The position numbers and the translations under genes were made by a program. 64,000 nt of DNA. Source: Aphelocoma coerulescens. Taxonomy: Eukaryota; Chordata; Aves; Passeriformes; Corvidae. Shown here piece after piece: positions 1 to 10,410 of this stretch. The notes under the pieces were generated by a model. The model saw nothing but the letters and a program-made list of their open reading frames with translations, was not told the origin of the DNA and did no database searches. How positions within the stretch are numbered: position 1 is the first letter of the stretch; each line of letters begins with the position of its first letter. The DNA is taken from contig NC_091014.1 in the NCBI RefSeq assembly GCF_041296385.1, forward strand, positions 48,130,078 to 48,194,077, read 5' to 3'.

Positions 1-504
1 GCAGCACAGCCAAAACCTTGCTCCCACTTCTTCATTCTTCTTGGAAGTCGCCACAACCCAATGCCTGATTTCTGGCTCAACCTAGGGTTAGGGTTAGGGT
101 TAGGGTTACGCCTAGGGTTAGGCTTGAGAAAACCACAAAGCCAGGAGCTCCAGGGATACTCCCCATGCGAAAGGCAGGCCAAGCTTATCGCAGCACAGCC
201 AAAACCTTGCTCCCACTTCTTCATTCTTATTGGAATTCACCACAGCCCAATGCCCGATTTCTGGCTCAAACTAGGGTTAGGGTTACGCCTAGGGTTAGGC
301 TTGAGAAAACCACAAAGCCAGGAGCTCCAGGGACACTCGCCACGCGAAAGGCAGGCCAAGTGGAGCACGATACAGTTAAAACCTTGCTCCCTCTTCTTCT
401 TTCTGCTTGGAACTCGCCGCCGCCCAATGCCCCATTTCTGGCTCAAACTAGGTTATGGTTATGGTTACACCTAGTGTTAGGGTTTGAGAAATCCATAAAA
501 CCAG

Positions 505-693
505 GAGCTCCAGGGATACTCAGCATGCGAAAGGCAGGCCAAGCTTATCGCAGCACAGCCAAAACCTTGCTCCCACTTCTTCATTCTTCTTGGAAGTCGC
601 CACAACCCAATGCCTGATTTCTGGCTCAATCTAGGGTTAGGGTTAGGGTTAGGGTTATGCCTAGGGTTAGGCTTGAGAAAACCACAAAGCCAG
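505..693 (+). repeat. T4 monomer class, example (189 bp)
   Basis: This is the typical unit with the long telomere block. The body starts GAGCTCCAGGGATACTCAGC, continues AAGCTTATCGCAGCACAGCC, and ends GGAAGTCGCCACAACCCAA followed by TGCCTGATTTCTGGCTCAAT. The telomere block is CTA, then four GGGTTA units, then an interruption (ATGCC here, ACGCC in most copies), then CTAGGGTTAGGCTTGAG. It contains five GGG runs in about 40 bp. T4 units usually follow a D unit and open a new word. The 189 bp length is a multiple of three, which keeps spurious frames open across units. Confidence 0.95.
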
Positions 694-870
694 GAGCTCC
701 AGGGATACTCCCCATGCGAAAGGCAGGCCAAGCTTATCGCAGCACAAGCAAAACCTTGCTCCCACTTCTTCATTCTTATTGGAATTCACCACAGCCCAAT
801 GCCCGATTTCTGGCTCAAACTAGGGTTAGGGTTACGCCTAGGGTTAGGCTTGAGAAAACCACAAAGCCAG
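694..870 (+). repeat. T2 monomer class, example (177 bp)
   Basis: The body resembles T4 (CTTATCGCAGCAC left half) but begins GGGATACTCCCC and ends GGAATTCACCACAGCCCAA with TGCCCGATTTCTGGCTCAAA. The first telomere tract has two GGGTTA units instead of four, so the unit is exactly 12 bp, or two hexamers, shorter than T4. It usually follows T4, and in the four-unit words two T2 units stand in tandem. Common body variants are TTCTTATTGGAATTC, TTCTTCTTGGGATTC and TTCTTCTTGGAATTTGATACAG. Confidence 0.95.
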
Positions 871-1054
871 GAGCTCCAGGGACACTCACCATACGAAAGG
901 CAGGCCAAGTTGAGCACGATACAGTTAAAACCTTGCTCCCTCTTCCTCTTTCTGCTTGGAACTCACCGCCACCCAATGCCCCATTTCTGGCCCAAACTTC
1001 GGTTATGTTTATGGTTACACCTAGTGTTAGGATTTGAGAAATCCACAAAGCCAG
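871..1054 (+). repeat. D monomer subclass Dc, example (184 bp, TTCGGTTATG block)
   Basis: This is a D unit with CCTCTTTCTGCTTGG in the pyrimidine tract and CACCGCCACCCAATGCC in the right body. The degenerate block is CCCAAACTTCGGTTATG followed by TTTATGGTTACACCTAG. It commonly closes the four-unit words (T4-T2-T2-Dc) and some trimers. In several copies the block reads TTACAACTAGTG instead of TTACACCTAGTG, for example near 5773, 12033 and 14787. Confidence 0.92.
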
Positions 1055-1964
1055 GAGCTCCAGGGATACTCAGCATGCGAAAGGCAGGCCAAGCTTATCG
1101 CAGCACAGCCAAAACCTTGCTCCCTCTTCTTCATTCTTCTTGGAAGTCGCCACAACCCAATGCCTGATTTCTGGCTCAATCTAGGGTTAGGGTTAGGGTT
1201 ACGCCTAGGGTTAGGCTTGAGAAAACCACAAAGCCAGGAGCTCCAGGGATACTCCCCATGCGAAAGGCAGGCCAAGCTTATCGCAGCACAGCCAAAACCT
1301 TGCTCCCACTTCTTCATTCTTATTGGAATTCACCACAGCCCAATGCCTGATTTCTGGCTCAAACTAGGCTTAGGGTTACGCCTAGGGTTAGGCTTGAGAA
1401 AACCACAAAGCCAGGAGCTCCAGGGACACTCCCCATGCGAAAGGCAGGCCAAGCTTATCGCAGCACAGCCAAAACCTTGCTCTCACTTCTTCATTCTTCT
1501 TGGGATTCACCACAGCCCAATGCCCGATTTCTGGCTCAAACTAGGGTTGGGGTTACGCCTAGGGTTAGGCTTGAGAAAACCACAAAGCCAGGAGCTCCAG
1601 GGACACTCACCATGTGAAAGGCAGGCCAAGTTGAGAACGATACAGTTAAAACCTTGCTCCCTCTTCCTCTTTCTGCTTGGAACTCACCGCCACCCAATGC
1701 CCCATTTCTGGCCCAAACTTCGGTTATGTTTATGGTTACACCTAGTGTTAGGATTTGAGAAATCCACAAAGCCAGGAGCTCCAGGGATACTCAGCATGCG
1801 AAAGGCAGGCCAAGCTTATCGCAGCACAGCCAAAACCTTGCTCCCTCTTCTTCATTCTTCTTGGAAGTCGCCACAACCCAATGCCTGATTTCTGGCTCAA
1901 ACTAGGGTTAGGGTTAGGGTTAGGGTTACGCCTAGGTTAAGGTTTGAGAAAACCACAAAGCCAG

Positions 1965-2148
1965 GAGCTCCAGGGACACTCACCATGCGAAAGGCAGGCC
2001 AAGTTGAGCACGATACAGTTAAAACCTTGCTCCCTCTTCTTCTTTCTGCTTGGAACTCGCCGCCGCCCAATGCCCCATTTCTGGCTCAAACTAGGGTTAT
2101 GGTCGTGGTTACACCTAGTGTTAGGGTTTGAGAAATCCACAAAGCCAG
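1965..2148 (+). repeat. D monomer subclass Db, example (184 bp, GTCGTGG block)
   Basis: This has the D body with GGAACTCGCCGCCGCCCAA and the telomere block CTAGGGTTATGGTCGTGG followed by TTACACCTAGTG. The extra G makes it 184 bp, so it shifts reading frame and ends many of the spurious open frames. Some copies carry GGCTCCAACTAGGG and others GGCTCAAAATAGGG. These substitutions distinguish local sub-families. Confidence 0.92.
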
Positions 2149-2698
2149 GAGCTCCAGGGATACTCACCATGTGAAAGGCAGGCCAAGTTGAGCACGATAC
2201 AGTTAAAACCTTGCTCCCTCTTCTTCTTTCTGCTTGGAACTCGCCGCCGCCCAATGCCCCATTTCTGGCTCAAACTAGGGTTATGGTCGTGGTTACACCG
2301 AGTGTTAGGGTTTGAGAAATCCACAAAGCCAGGAGCTCCAGGGACACTCACCATGCGAAAGGCAGGCCAAGCTTATCGCAGCACAGCCAAAACCTTGCTC
2401 CCACTTCTTCATTCTTATTGGAATTCACCACAGCCCAATGCCCGATTTCTGGCTCAAACTAGGGTTAGGGTTAGGGTTAGGGTTACGCCTAGGGTTAGGC
2501 TTGAGAAAACCACAAAGCCAGGAGCTCCAGAGATACTCCCCATGCGAAAGGAAGGCCAAGCTTATCGCAGCACAGCCAAAACCTTGCTCCCACTTCTTCA
2601 TTCTTATTGGAATTCACCACAGCCCAATGCCCGATTTCTGGCTCAATCTAGTGTTAGGATTACGCCTTGGGTGAGGCTTGAGAAAAACACAAAGCCAG

Positions 2699-2881
2699 GA
2701 GCTCCAGGGACACTCACCATGCAAAAGGCAGGCCAAGTTGAGCACGATACAGTTAAAAGCTTGCTCCCTCTTCTTCTTTCTGCTTGGAACTCACCGCCGC
2801 CCAATGCCCCATTTCTGGCTCAAACTAGGTTATGTTTATGGTTACACCTAGTGTTAGGGTTTGAGAAATCCACAAAACCAG
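2699..2881 (+). repeat. D unit with new HindIII site, a family marker
   Basis: GTTAAAACCTTGC is changed to GTTAAAAGCTTGC, creating AAGCTT at 2757. The preceding T2 unit has GCCTTGGGTGAGGC and AGAAAAACAC. The pair recurs with AAGCTT at 29030, 34172, 38387 and 42962. The spacings of 5142, 4215 and 4575 fit the copy lengths and the 189 bp deletion in copy 4. Its presence here ties block I to family IV. Confidence 0.88.
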
Positions 2882-3430
2882 GAGCTCCAGGGATACTCAG
2901 CATGCGAAAGGCAGGCCAAGCTTATCGCAGCACAGCCAAAACCTTGCTCCCACTTCTTCATTCTTCTTGGAAGTCGCCACAACCCAATGCCTGATTTCTG
3001 GCTCAACCTAGGGTTAGGGTTAGGGTTAGGGTTACGCCTAGGGTTAGGCTTGAGAAAACCACAAAGCCAGGAGCTCCAGGGATACTCCCCATGCGAAAGG
3101 CAGGCCAAGCTTATCGCAGCACAGCCAAAACCTTGCTCCCACTTCTTCATTCTTATTGGAATTCACCACAGCCCAATGCCCGATTTCTGGCTCAAACTAG
3201 GGTTAGGGTTACGCCTAGGGTTAGGCTTGAGAAAACCACAAAGCCAGGAGCTCCAGGGACACTCGCCACGCGAAAGGCAGGCCAAGTGGAGCACGATACA
3301 GTTAAAACCTTGCTCCCTCTTCTTCTTTCTGCTTGGAACTCGCCGCCGCCCAATGCCCCATTTCTGGCTCAAACTAGGTTATGGTTATGGTTACACCTAG
3401 TGTTAGGATTTGAGAAATCCACAAAGCCAG

Positions 3431-4157
3431 GAGCTCCAGGGATACTCAGCATGCGAAAGGCAGGCCAAGCTTATCGCAGCACAGCCAAAACCTTGCTCCC
3501 TCTTCTTCATTCTTCTTGGAAGTCGCCACAACCCAATGCCTGATTTCTGGCTCAATCTAGGGTTAGGGTTAGGGTTAGGGTTACGCCTAGGGTTAGGCTT
3601 GAGAAAACCACAAAGCCAGGAGCTCCAGGGATACTCCCCATGCGAAAGGCAGGCCAAGCTTATCGCAGCACAGCCAAAACCTTGCTCCCACTTCTTCATT
3701 CTTCTTGGGATTCACCACAGCCCAATGCCCGATTTCTGGCTCAAACTAGGGTTAGGGTTACGCCTAGGGTTAGGCTTGAGAAAACCACAAAGCCAGGAGC
3801 TCCAGGGACACTCCCCATGCGAAAGGCAGGCCAAGCTTATCGCAGCACAGCCAAAACCTTGCTCTCACTTCTTCATTCTTCTTGGGATTCACCACAGCCC
3901 AATGCCCGATTTCTGGCTCAAACTAGGGTTAGGGTTACGCCTAGGGTTAGGCTTGAGAAAACCACAAAGCCAGGAGCTCCAGGGACACTCACCATGTGAA
4001 AGGCAGGCCAAGTTGAGCACGATACAGTTAAAACCTTGCTCCCTCTTCTTCTTTCTGCTTGGAACTCGCCGCCGCCCAATGCCCCATTTCTGGCTCCAAC
4101 TAGGGTTATGGTCGTGGTTACACCTAGTGTTAGGGTTTGAGAAATCCACAAAGCCAG
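3431..4157 (+). repeat. Four-unit word T4-T2-T2-D (727 bp) at the entry to the 2754 bp domain
   Basis: One T4 unit, two tandem T2 units and one Db unit. This is the first of twelve 727 bp words in the window; three further words are 721 bp because their T4 unit lacks one hexamer. From here the word order changes from that of block I to that of the 15-unit repeat. Confidence 0.85.
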
Positions 4158-4346
4158 GAGCTCCGGGGATACTCAGCATGTGAAAGGCAGGCCAAGCTTA
4201 TCGCAGCACAAGCAAAACCTTGCTCCCTCTTCTTCTTTCTGCTTGGAACTTGCAGCCGCCCAATGCCCCATTTCTGGCTCAATCTAGGGTTAGGGTTAGG
4301 GTTAGGGTTACGCCTAGGGTTAGGCTTGAGAAAACCACAAAGCCAG
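4158..4346 (+). repeat. Recombinant T/D hybrid monomer, example (189 bp)
   Basis: The left part is T-like (AAGCTTATCGCAGCACAAGC). The middle and right parts are D-like (CCCTCTTCTTCTTTCTGC, then GCAGCCGCCCAATGCCCCAT). The telomere block is again full T4 type. The switches lie in stretches shared by both classes, such as AAAACCTTGCTCC and TTTCTGGCTC. This looks like gene conversion or crossover inside monomers that was then amplified, because the same hybrid recurs at 6912, 9306, 10411, 13171, 17024 and 20889, and as close relatives at 45476, 48230 and 55918. Confidence 0.85.
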
Positions 4347-4529
4347 GAGCTCCAGGGACACTCACCATGCGAAAGGCAGGCCAAGTTGAGCACGATACAG
4401 TTAAAACCTTGCTCCCTCTTCTTCTTTCTGCTTGGAACTCACCGCCGCCCAATGCCCCATTTCTGGCTCAAACTAGGTTATGGTTATGGTTACACCTAGT
4501 GTTAGGATTTGAGAAATCCACAAAGCCAG
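4347..4529 (+). repeat. D monomer subclass Da, example (183 bp, TTATGG block)
   Basis: D units have a different left body (AAGTTGAGCACGATACAGTT), an 18-base pure pyrimidine tract (CTCCCTCTTCTTCTTTCT), and a right body ending CGCCGCCCAATGCCCCATTT. In Da the telomere block reads CTAGGTTATGGTTATGG then TTACACCTAGTGTTAGG, a decayed version of the T-unit block in which GGG is largely lost. The unit ends TTGAGAAATCC rather than TTGAGAAAACC, a change tied to D units throughout the array. D units close every word and so act as word boundaries. Confidence 0.93.
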
Positions 4530-5450
4530 GAGCTCCAGGGATACTCAGCATGCGAAAGGCAGGCCAAGCTTATCGCAGCACAGCCAAAACCTTGCTCCCA
4601 CTTCTTCATTCTTCTTGGAAGTCGCCACAACCCAATGCCTGATTTCTGGCTCAATCTAGGGTTAGGGTTAGGGTTAGGGTTACGCCTAGGGTTAGGCTTG
4701 AGAAAACCACAAAGCCAGGAGCTCCAGGGACACTCACCATGCGAAAGGCAGGCCAAGTTGAGCACGATACAGTTAAAACCTTGCTCCCTCTTCTTCTTTC
4801 TGCTTGGAACTCACCGCCGCCCAATGCCCCATTTCTGGCTCAAACTAGGTTATGGTTATGGTTACACCTAGTGTTAGGGTTTGAGAAATCCACAAACCCA
4901 GGAGCTCCAGGGATACTCAGCATGCGAAAGGCAGGCCAAGCTTATCGCAGCACAGCCAAAACCTTGCTCCCACTTCTTCATTCTTCTTGGAAGTCGCCAC
5001 AACCCAATGCCTGATTTCTGGCTCAATCTAGGGTTAGGGTTAGGGTTAGGGTTACGCCTAGGGTTAGGCTTGAGAAAACCACAAAGCCAGGAGCTCCAGG
5101 GATACTCCCCATGCGAAAGGCAGGCCAAGCTTATCGCAGCACAGCCAAAACCTTGCTCCCACTTCTTCATTCTTATTGGAATTCACCACAGCCCAATGCC
5201 CGATTTCTGGCTCAAACTAGGGTTAGGGTTACGCCTAGGGTTAGGCTTGAGAAAACCACAAAGCCAGGAGCTCCAGGGACACTCACCATGCGAAAGGCAG
5301 GCCAAGTTGAGCACGATACAGTTAAAACCTTGCTCCCTCTTCCTCTTTCTGCTTGGAACTCACCGCCGCCCAATGCCCCATTTCTGGCTCAAACTAGGTT
5401 ATGGTTATGGTTACACCTAGTGTTAGGATTTCAGAAATCCACAAAGCCAG

Positions 5451-5627
5451 GAGCTCCAGGGATACTCAGCATGCGAAAGGCAGGCCAAGCTTATCGCAGC
5501 ACAGCCAAAACCTTGCTCCCACTTCTTCATTCTTCTTGGAATTTGATACAGCCCAATGCCCGATTTCTGGCTCAAACTAGGGTTAGGGTTAGGGTTAGGG
5601 TAAGGTTTGAGAAAACCACAAAGCCAG
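5451..5627 (+). repeat. Short-T4 variant monomer (177 bp, uninterrupted telomere tract)
   Basis: This unit has the AATTTGATACAGCCCAATG body. Its telomere block runs through four GGGTTA-type repeats straight into GGGTAAGGTTTGAG, with the usual ACGCC interruption absent. The unit is therefore 177 bp although it has four GGG runs. Related copies lie near 11704 (one hexamer longer), 14464, 46769, 49523, 51533, 56290 and 59044. All form 360/361 or 367 bp words with a following D unit. Confidence 0.85.
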
Positions 5628-6911
5628 GAGCTCCAGGGACACTCACCATGCGAAAGGCAGGCCAAGTTGAGCACGATACAGTTAAAACCTTGCTCCCTCT
5701 TCCTCTTTCTGCTTGGAACTCACCGCCACCCAATGCCCCATTTCTGGCCCAAACTTCGGTTATGTTTATGGTTACAACTAGTGTTAGGATTTGAGAAATC
5801 CACAAAGCCAGGAGCTCCAGGGATACTCAGCATGCGAAAGGCAGGCCAAGCTTATCGCAGCACAGCCAAAACCTTGCTCCCTCTTCTTCATTCTTCTTGG
5901 AAGTCGCCACAACCCAATGCCTGATTTCTGGCTCAATCTAGGGTTAGGGTTAGGGTTAGGGTTACGCCTAGGGTTAGGCTTGAGAAAACCACAAAGCCAG
6001 GAGCTCCAGGGATACTCCCCATGCGAAAGGCAGGCCAAGCTTATCGCAGCACAGCCAAAACCTTGCTCCCACTTCTTCATTCTTCTTGGGATTCACCACA
6101 GCCCAATGCCCGATTTCTGGCTCAAACTAGGGTTAGGGTTACGCCTAGGGTTAGGCTTGAGAAAACCACAAAGCCAGGAGCTCCAGGGACACTCCCCATG
6201 CGAAAGGCAGGCCAAGCTTATCGCAGCACAGCCAAAACCTTGCTCTCACTTCTTCATTCTTCTTGGGATTCACCACAGCCCAATGCCCGATTTCTGGCTC
6301 AAACTAGGGTTAGGGTTACGCCTAGGGTTAGGCTTGAGAAAACCACAAAGCCAGGAGCTCCAGGGACACTCACCATGTGAAAGGCAGGCCAAGTTGAGCA
6401 CGATACAGTTAAAACCTTGCTCCCTCTTCCTCTTTCTGCTTGGAACTCACCGCCACCCAATGCCCCATTTCTGGCCCAAACTTCGGTTATGTTTATGGTT
6501 ACACCTAGTGTTAGGATTTGAGAAATCCACAAAGCCAGGAGCTCCAGGGATACTCAGCATGCGAAAGGCAGGCCAAGCTTATCGCAGCACAGCCAAAACC
6601 TTGCTCCCTCTTCTTCATTCTTCTTGGAAGTCGCCACAACCCAATGCCTGATTTCTGGCTCAAACTAGGGTTAGGGTTAGGGTTAGGGTTACGCCTAGGT
6701 TAAGGTTTGAGAAAACCACAAAGCCAGGAGCTCCAGGGACACTCACCATGTGAAAGGCAGGCCAAGTTGAGCACGATACAGTTAAAACCTTGCTCCCTCT
6801 TCTTCTTTCTGCTTGGAACTCGCCGCCGCCCAATGCCCCATTTCTGGCTCCAACTAGGGTTATGGTCGTGGTTACACCTAGTGTTAGGGTTTGAGAAATC
6901 CACAAAGCCAG

Positions 6912-9305
6912 GAGCTCCAGGGATACTCAGCATGTGAAAGGCAGGCCAAGCTTATCGCAGCACAAGCAAAACCTTGCTCCCTCTTCTTCTTTCTGCTTGG
7001 AACTTGCAGCCGCCCAATGCCCCATTTCTGGCTCAATCTAGGGTTAGGGTTAGGGTTAGGGTTACGCCTAGGGTTAGGCTTGAGAAAACCACAAAGCCAG
7101 GAGCTCCAGGGACACTCACCATGCGAAAGGCAGGCCAAGTTGAGCACGATACAGTTAAAACCTTGCTCCCTCTTCTTCTTTCTGCTTGGAACTCACCGCC
7201 GCCCAATGCCCCATTTCTGGCTCAAACTAGGTTATGGTTATGGTTACACCTAGTGTTAGGATTTGAGAAATCCACAAAGCCAGGAGCTCCAGGGATACTC
7301 AGCATGCGAAAGGCAGGCCAAGCTTATCGCAGCACAGCCAAAACCTTGCTCCCACTTCTTCATTCTTCTTGGAAGTCGCCACAACCCAATGCCTGATTTC
7401 TGGCTCAATCTAGGGTTAGGGTTAGGGTTAGGGTTACGCCTAGGGTTAGGCTTGAGAAAACCACAAAGCCAGGAGCTCCAGGGACACTCACCATGCGAAA
7501 GGCAGGCCAAGTTGAGCACGATACAGTTAAAACCTTGCTCCCTCTTCTTCTTTCTGCTTGGAACTCACCGCCGCCCAATGCCCCATTTCTGGCTCAAACT
7601 AGGTTATGGTTATGGTTACACCTAGTGTTAGGGTTTGAGAAATCCACAAACCCAGGAGCTCCAGGGATACTCAGCATGCGAAAGGCAGGCCAAGCTTATT
7701 GCAGCACAGCCAAAACCTTGCTCCCACTTCTTCATTCTTCTTGGAAGTCGCCACAACCCAATGCCTGATTTCTGGCTCAATCTAGGGTTAGGGTTAGGGT
7801 TAGGGTTACGCCTAGGGTTAGGCTTGAGAAAACCACAAAGCCAGGAGCTCCAGGGATACTCCCCATGCGAAAGGCAGGCCAAGCTTATCGCAGCACAGCC
7901 AAAACCTTGCTCCCACTTCTTCATTCTTCTTGGGATTCACCACAGCCCAATGCCCGATTTCTGGCTCAAACTAGGGTTAGGGTTACGCCTAGGGTTAGGC
8001 TTGAGAAAACCACAAAGCCAGGAGCTCCAGGGACACTCACCATGTGAAAGGCAGGCCAAGTTGAGCACGATACAGTTAAAACCTTGCTCCCTCTTCCTCT
8101 TTCTGCTTGGAACTCACCGCCACCCAATGCCCCATTTCTGGCCCAAACTTCGGTTATGTTTATGGTTACACCTAGTGTTAGGATTTGAGAAATCCACAAA
8201 GCCAGGAGCTCCAGGGATACTCAGCATGCGAAAGGCAGGCCAAGCTTATCGCAGCACAGCCAAAACCTTGCTCCCTCTTCTTCATTCTTCTTGGAAGTCG
8301 CCACAACCCAATGCCTGATTTCTGGCTCAATCTAGGGTTAGGGTGAGGGTTAGGGTTACGCCTAGGGTTAGGCTTGAGAAAACCACAAAGCCAGGAGCTC
8401 CAGGGATACTCCCCATGCGAAAAGCAGGCCAAGCTTATCGCAGCACAGCCAAAACCTTGCTCCCACTTCTTCATTCTTATTGGAATTCACCACAGCCCAA
8501 TGCCTGATTTCTGGCTCAAACTAGGCTTAGGGTTACGCCTAGGGTTAGGCTTGAGAAAACCACAAAGCCAGGAGCTCCAGGGACACTCCCCATGCGAAAG
8601 GCAGGCCAAGCTTATCGCAGCACAGCCAAAACCTTGCTCTCACTTCTTCATTCTTCTTGGGATTCACCACAGCCCAATGCCCGATTTCTGGCTCAAACTA
8701 GGGTTAGGGTTACGCCTAGGGTTAGGCTTGAGAAAACCACAAAGCCAGGAGCTCCAGGGACACTCACCATGTGAAAGGCAGGCCAAGTTGAGCACGATAC
8801 AGTTAAAACCTTGCTCCCTCTTCCTCTTTCTGCTTGGAACTCACCGCCACCCAATGCCCCATTTCTGGCCCAAACTTCGGTTATGTTTATGGTTACACCT
8901 AGTGTTAGGATTTGAGAAATCCACAAAGCCAGGAGCTCCAGGGATACTCAGCATGCGAAAGGCAGGCCAAGCTTATCGCAGCACAGCCAAAACCTTGCTC
9001 CCTCTTCTTCATTCTTCTTGGAAGTCGCCACAACCCAATGCCTGATTTCTGGCTCAAACTAGGGTTAGGGTTAGGGTTAGGGTTACGCCTAGGTTAAGGT
9101 TTGAGAAAACCACAAAGCCAGGAGCTCCAGGGACACTCACCATGTGAAAGGCAGGCCAAGTTGAGCACGATACAGTTAAAACCTTGCTCCCTCTTCTTCT
9201 TTCTGCTTGGAACTCGCCGCCGCCCAATGCCCCATTTCTGGCTCCAACTAGGGTTATGGTCGTGGTTACACCTAGTGTTAGGGTTTGAGAAATCCACAAA
9301 GCCAG
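6912..9305 (+). repeat. Shortened 15-unit repeat, 2394 bp (13 units)
   Basis: The words are 372, 372, 550, 727 and 373. Compared with the 2754 bp repeat, a two-unit stretch is gone: the 549+361 pair is replaced by a single 550 bp word. This is what unequal exchange between neighbouring words would leave. One T4 unit here has GGGTGAGGG in place of GGGTTAGGG (near 8341). Confidence 0.82.
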
Positions 9306-10410
9306 GAGCTCCGGGGATACTCAGCATGTGAAAGGCAGGCCAAGCTTATCGCAGCACAAGCAAAACCTTGCTCCCTCTTCTTCTTTCTGCTTGGAACTTG
9401 CAGCCGCCCAATGCCCCATTTCTGGCTCAATCTAGGGTTAGGGTTAGGGTTAGGGTTACGCCTAGGGTTAGGCTTGAGAAAACCACAAAGCCAGGAGCTC
9501 CAGGGACACTCACCATGCGAAAGGCAGGCCAAGTTGAGCACGATACAGTTAAAACCTTGCTCCCTCTTCTTCTTTCTGCTTGGAACTCACCGCCGCCCAA
9601 TGCCCCATTTCTGGCTCAAACTAGGTTATGGTTATGGTTACACCTAGTGTTAGGATTTGAGAAATCCACAAAGCCAGGAGCTCCAGGGATACTCAGCATG
9701 CGAAAGGCAGGCCAAGCTTATCGCAGCACAGCCAAAACCTTGCTCCCACTTCTTCATTCTTCTTGGAAGTCGCCACAACCCAATGCCTGATTTCTGGCTC
9801 AATCTAGGGTTAGGGTTAGGGTTAGGGTTACGCCTAGGGTTAGGCTTGAGAAAACCACAAAGCCAGGAGCTCCAGGGACACTCACCATGCGAAAGGCAGG
9901 CCAAGTTGAGCACGATACAGTTAAAACCTTGCTCCCTCTTCTTCTTTCTGCTTGGAACTCACCGCCGCCCAATGCCCCATTTCTGGCTCAAACTAGGTTA
10001 TGGTTATGGTTACACCTAGTGTTAGGGTTTGAGAAATCCACAAACCCAGGAGCTCCAGGGATACTCAGCATGCGAAAGGCAGGCCAAGCTTATCGCAGCA
10101 CAGCCAAAACCTTGCTCTCACTTCTTCATTCTTCTTGGGATTCACGACAGCCCAATGCCCGATTTCTGGCTCAAACTAGGGTTAGGGTTACGCCTAGGGT
10201 TAGGCTTGAGAAAACCACAAAGCCAGGAGCTCCAGGGACACTCACCATGTGAAAGGCAGGCCAAGTTGAGCACGATACAGTTAAAACCTTGCTCCCTCTT
10301 CTTCTTTCTGCTTGGAACTCGCCGCCGCCCAATGCCCCATTTCTGGCTCCAACTAGGGTTATGGTCGTGGTTACACCTAGTGTTAGGGTTTGAGAAATCC
10401 ACAAAGCCAG
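9306..10410 (+). repeat. Truncated higher-order copy, 1105 bp (6 units)
   Basis: The words are 372, 372 and 361. The first two match the start of the 2754 bp repeat. The third is a T2-Db word that leads straight into the next full copy, so about nine units are missing relative to a full copy. The T2 unit carries TTCACGACAGCC, a variant I did not see elsewhere. Confidence 0.8.

Larger units (their letters stand above)
1..3430 (+). repeat. Block I: mosaic related to the 36-40 kb region
   Basis: The words are: a partial word to 504, then 550, 721, 373, 184, 549 and 549 bp. The segment from about 1055 to 2881 matches 36685-38511 in word order and diagnostic variants at a constant offset of 35,630. 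The first about 1,050 bases match about 39,100-40,150 at an offset of 39,099. 2882-3430 matches 39055-39603 at 36,173. Compared with the 36-40 kb region, a 543 bp trimer is missing at 2881. The window start falls inside a T4 unit. Confidence 0.8.
4158..6911 (+). repeat. 15-unit higher-order repeat, 2754 bp (copy A)
   Basis: The word order is 372, 372, 549, 361, 727, 373 bp, giving 15 monomers. The same order and lengths recur exactly at 45476-48229 and 48230-50983, and with one extra hexamer at 10411-13170. It begins with the T/D hybrid unit and ends with a Db unit. It is flanked on the right by a shortened copy of itself. Confidence 0.88.

Noticed and set aside
694..699. GGAGCTCC, CCTAGG and AAGCTT palindromes as regulatory operators
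   Set aside because: They are short palindromes fixed in the monomer and present hundreds of times. They serve as restriction-ladder marks (SacI, HindIII), with no sign of an operator function.
1027..1317. Minus-strand open frames of 60-200 codons with NPNPNP or TLTLTL runs
   Set aside because: The runs are translations of the reverse complement of the telomere repeat. They appear at the same place in every unit and have no independent support.
1034..1888. Open frames up to about 286 codons on the + strand, repeated all along the window
   Set aside because: They are translations of the satellite itself. Units of 177, 183 and 189 bp are multiples of three, so a frame without stop in one unit stays open across several. 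Several frames on both strands overlap, many need TTG starts, and the protein text repeats every 59-63 residues and changes with word order. No domain is recognisable.
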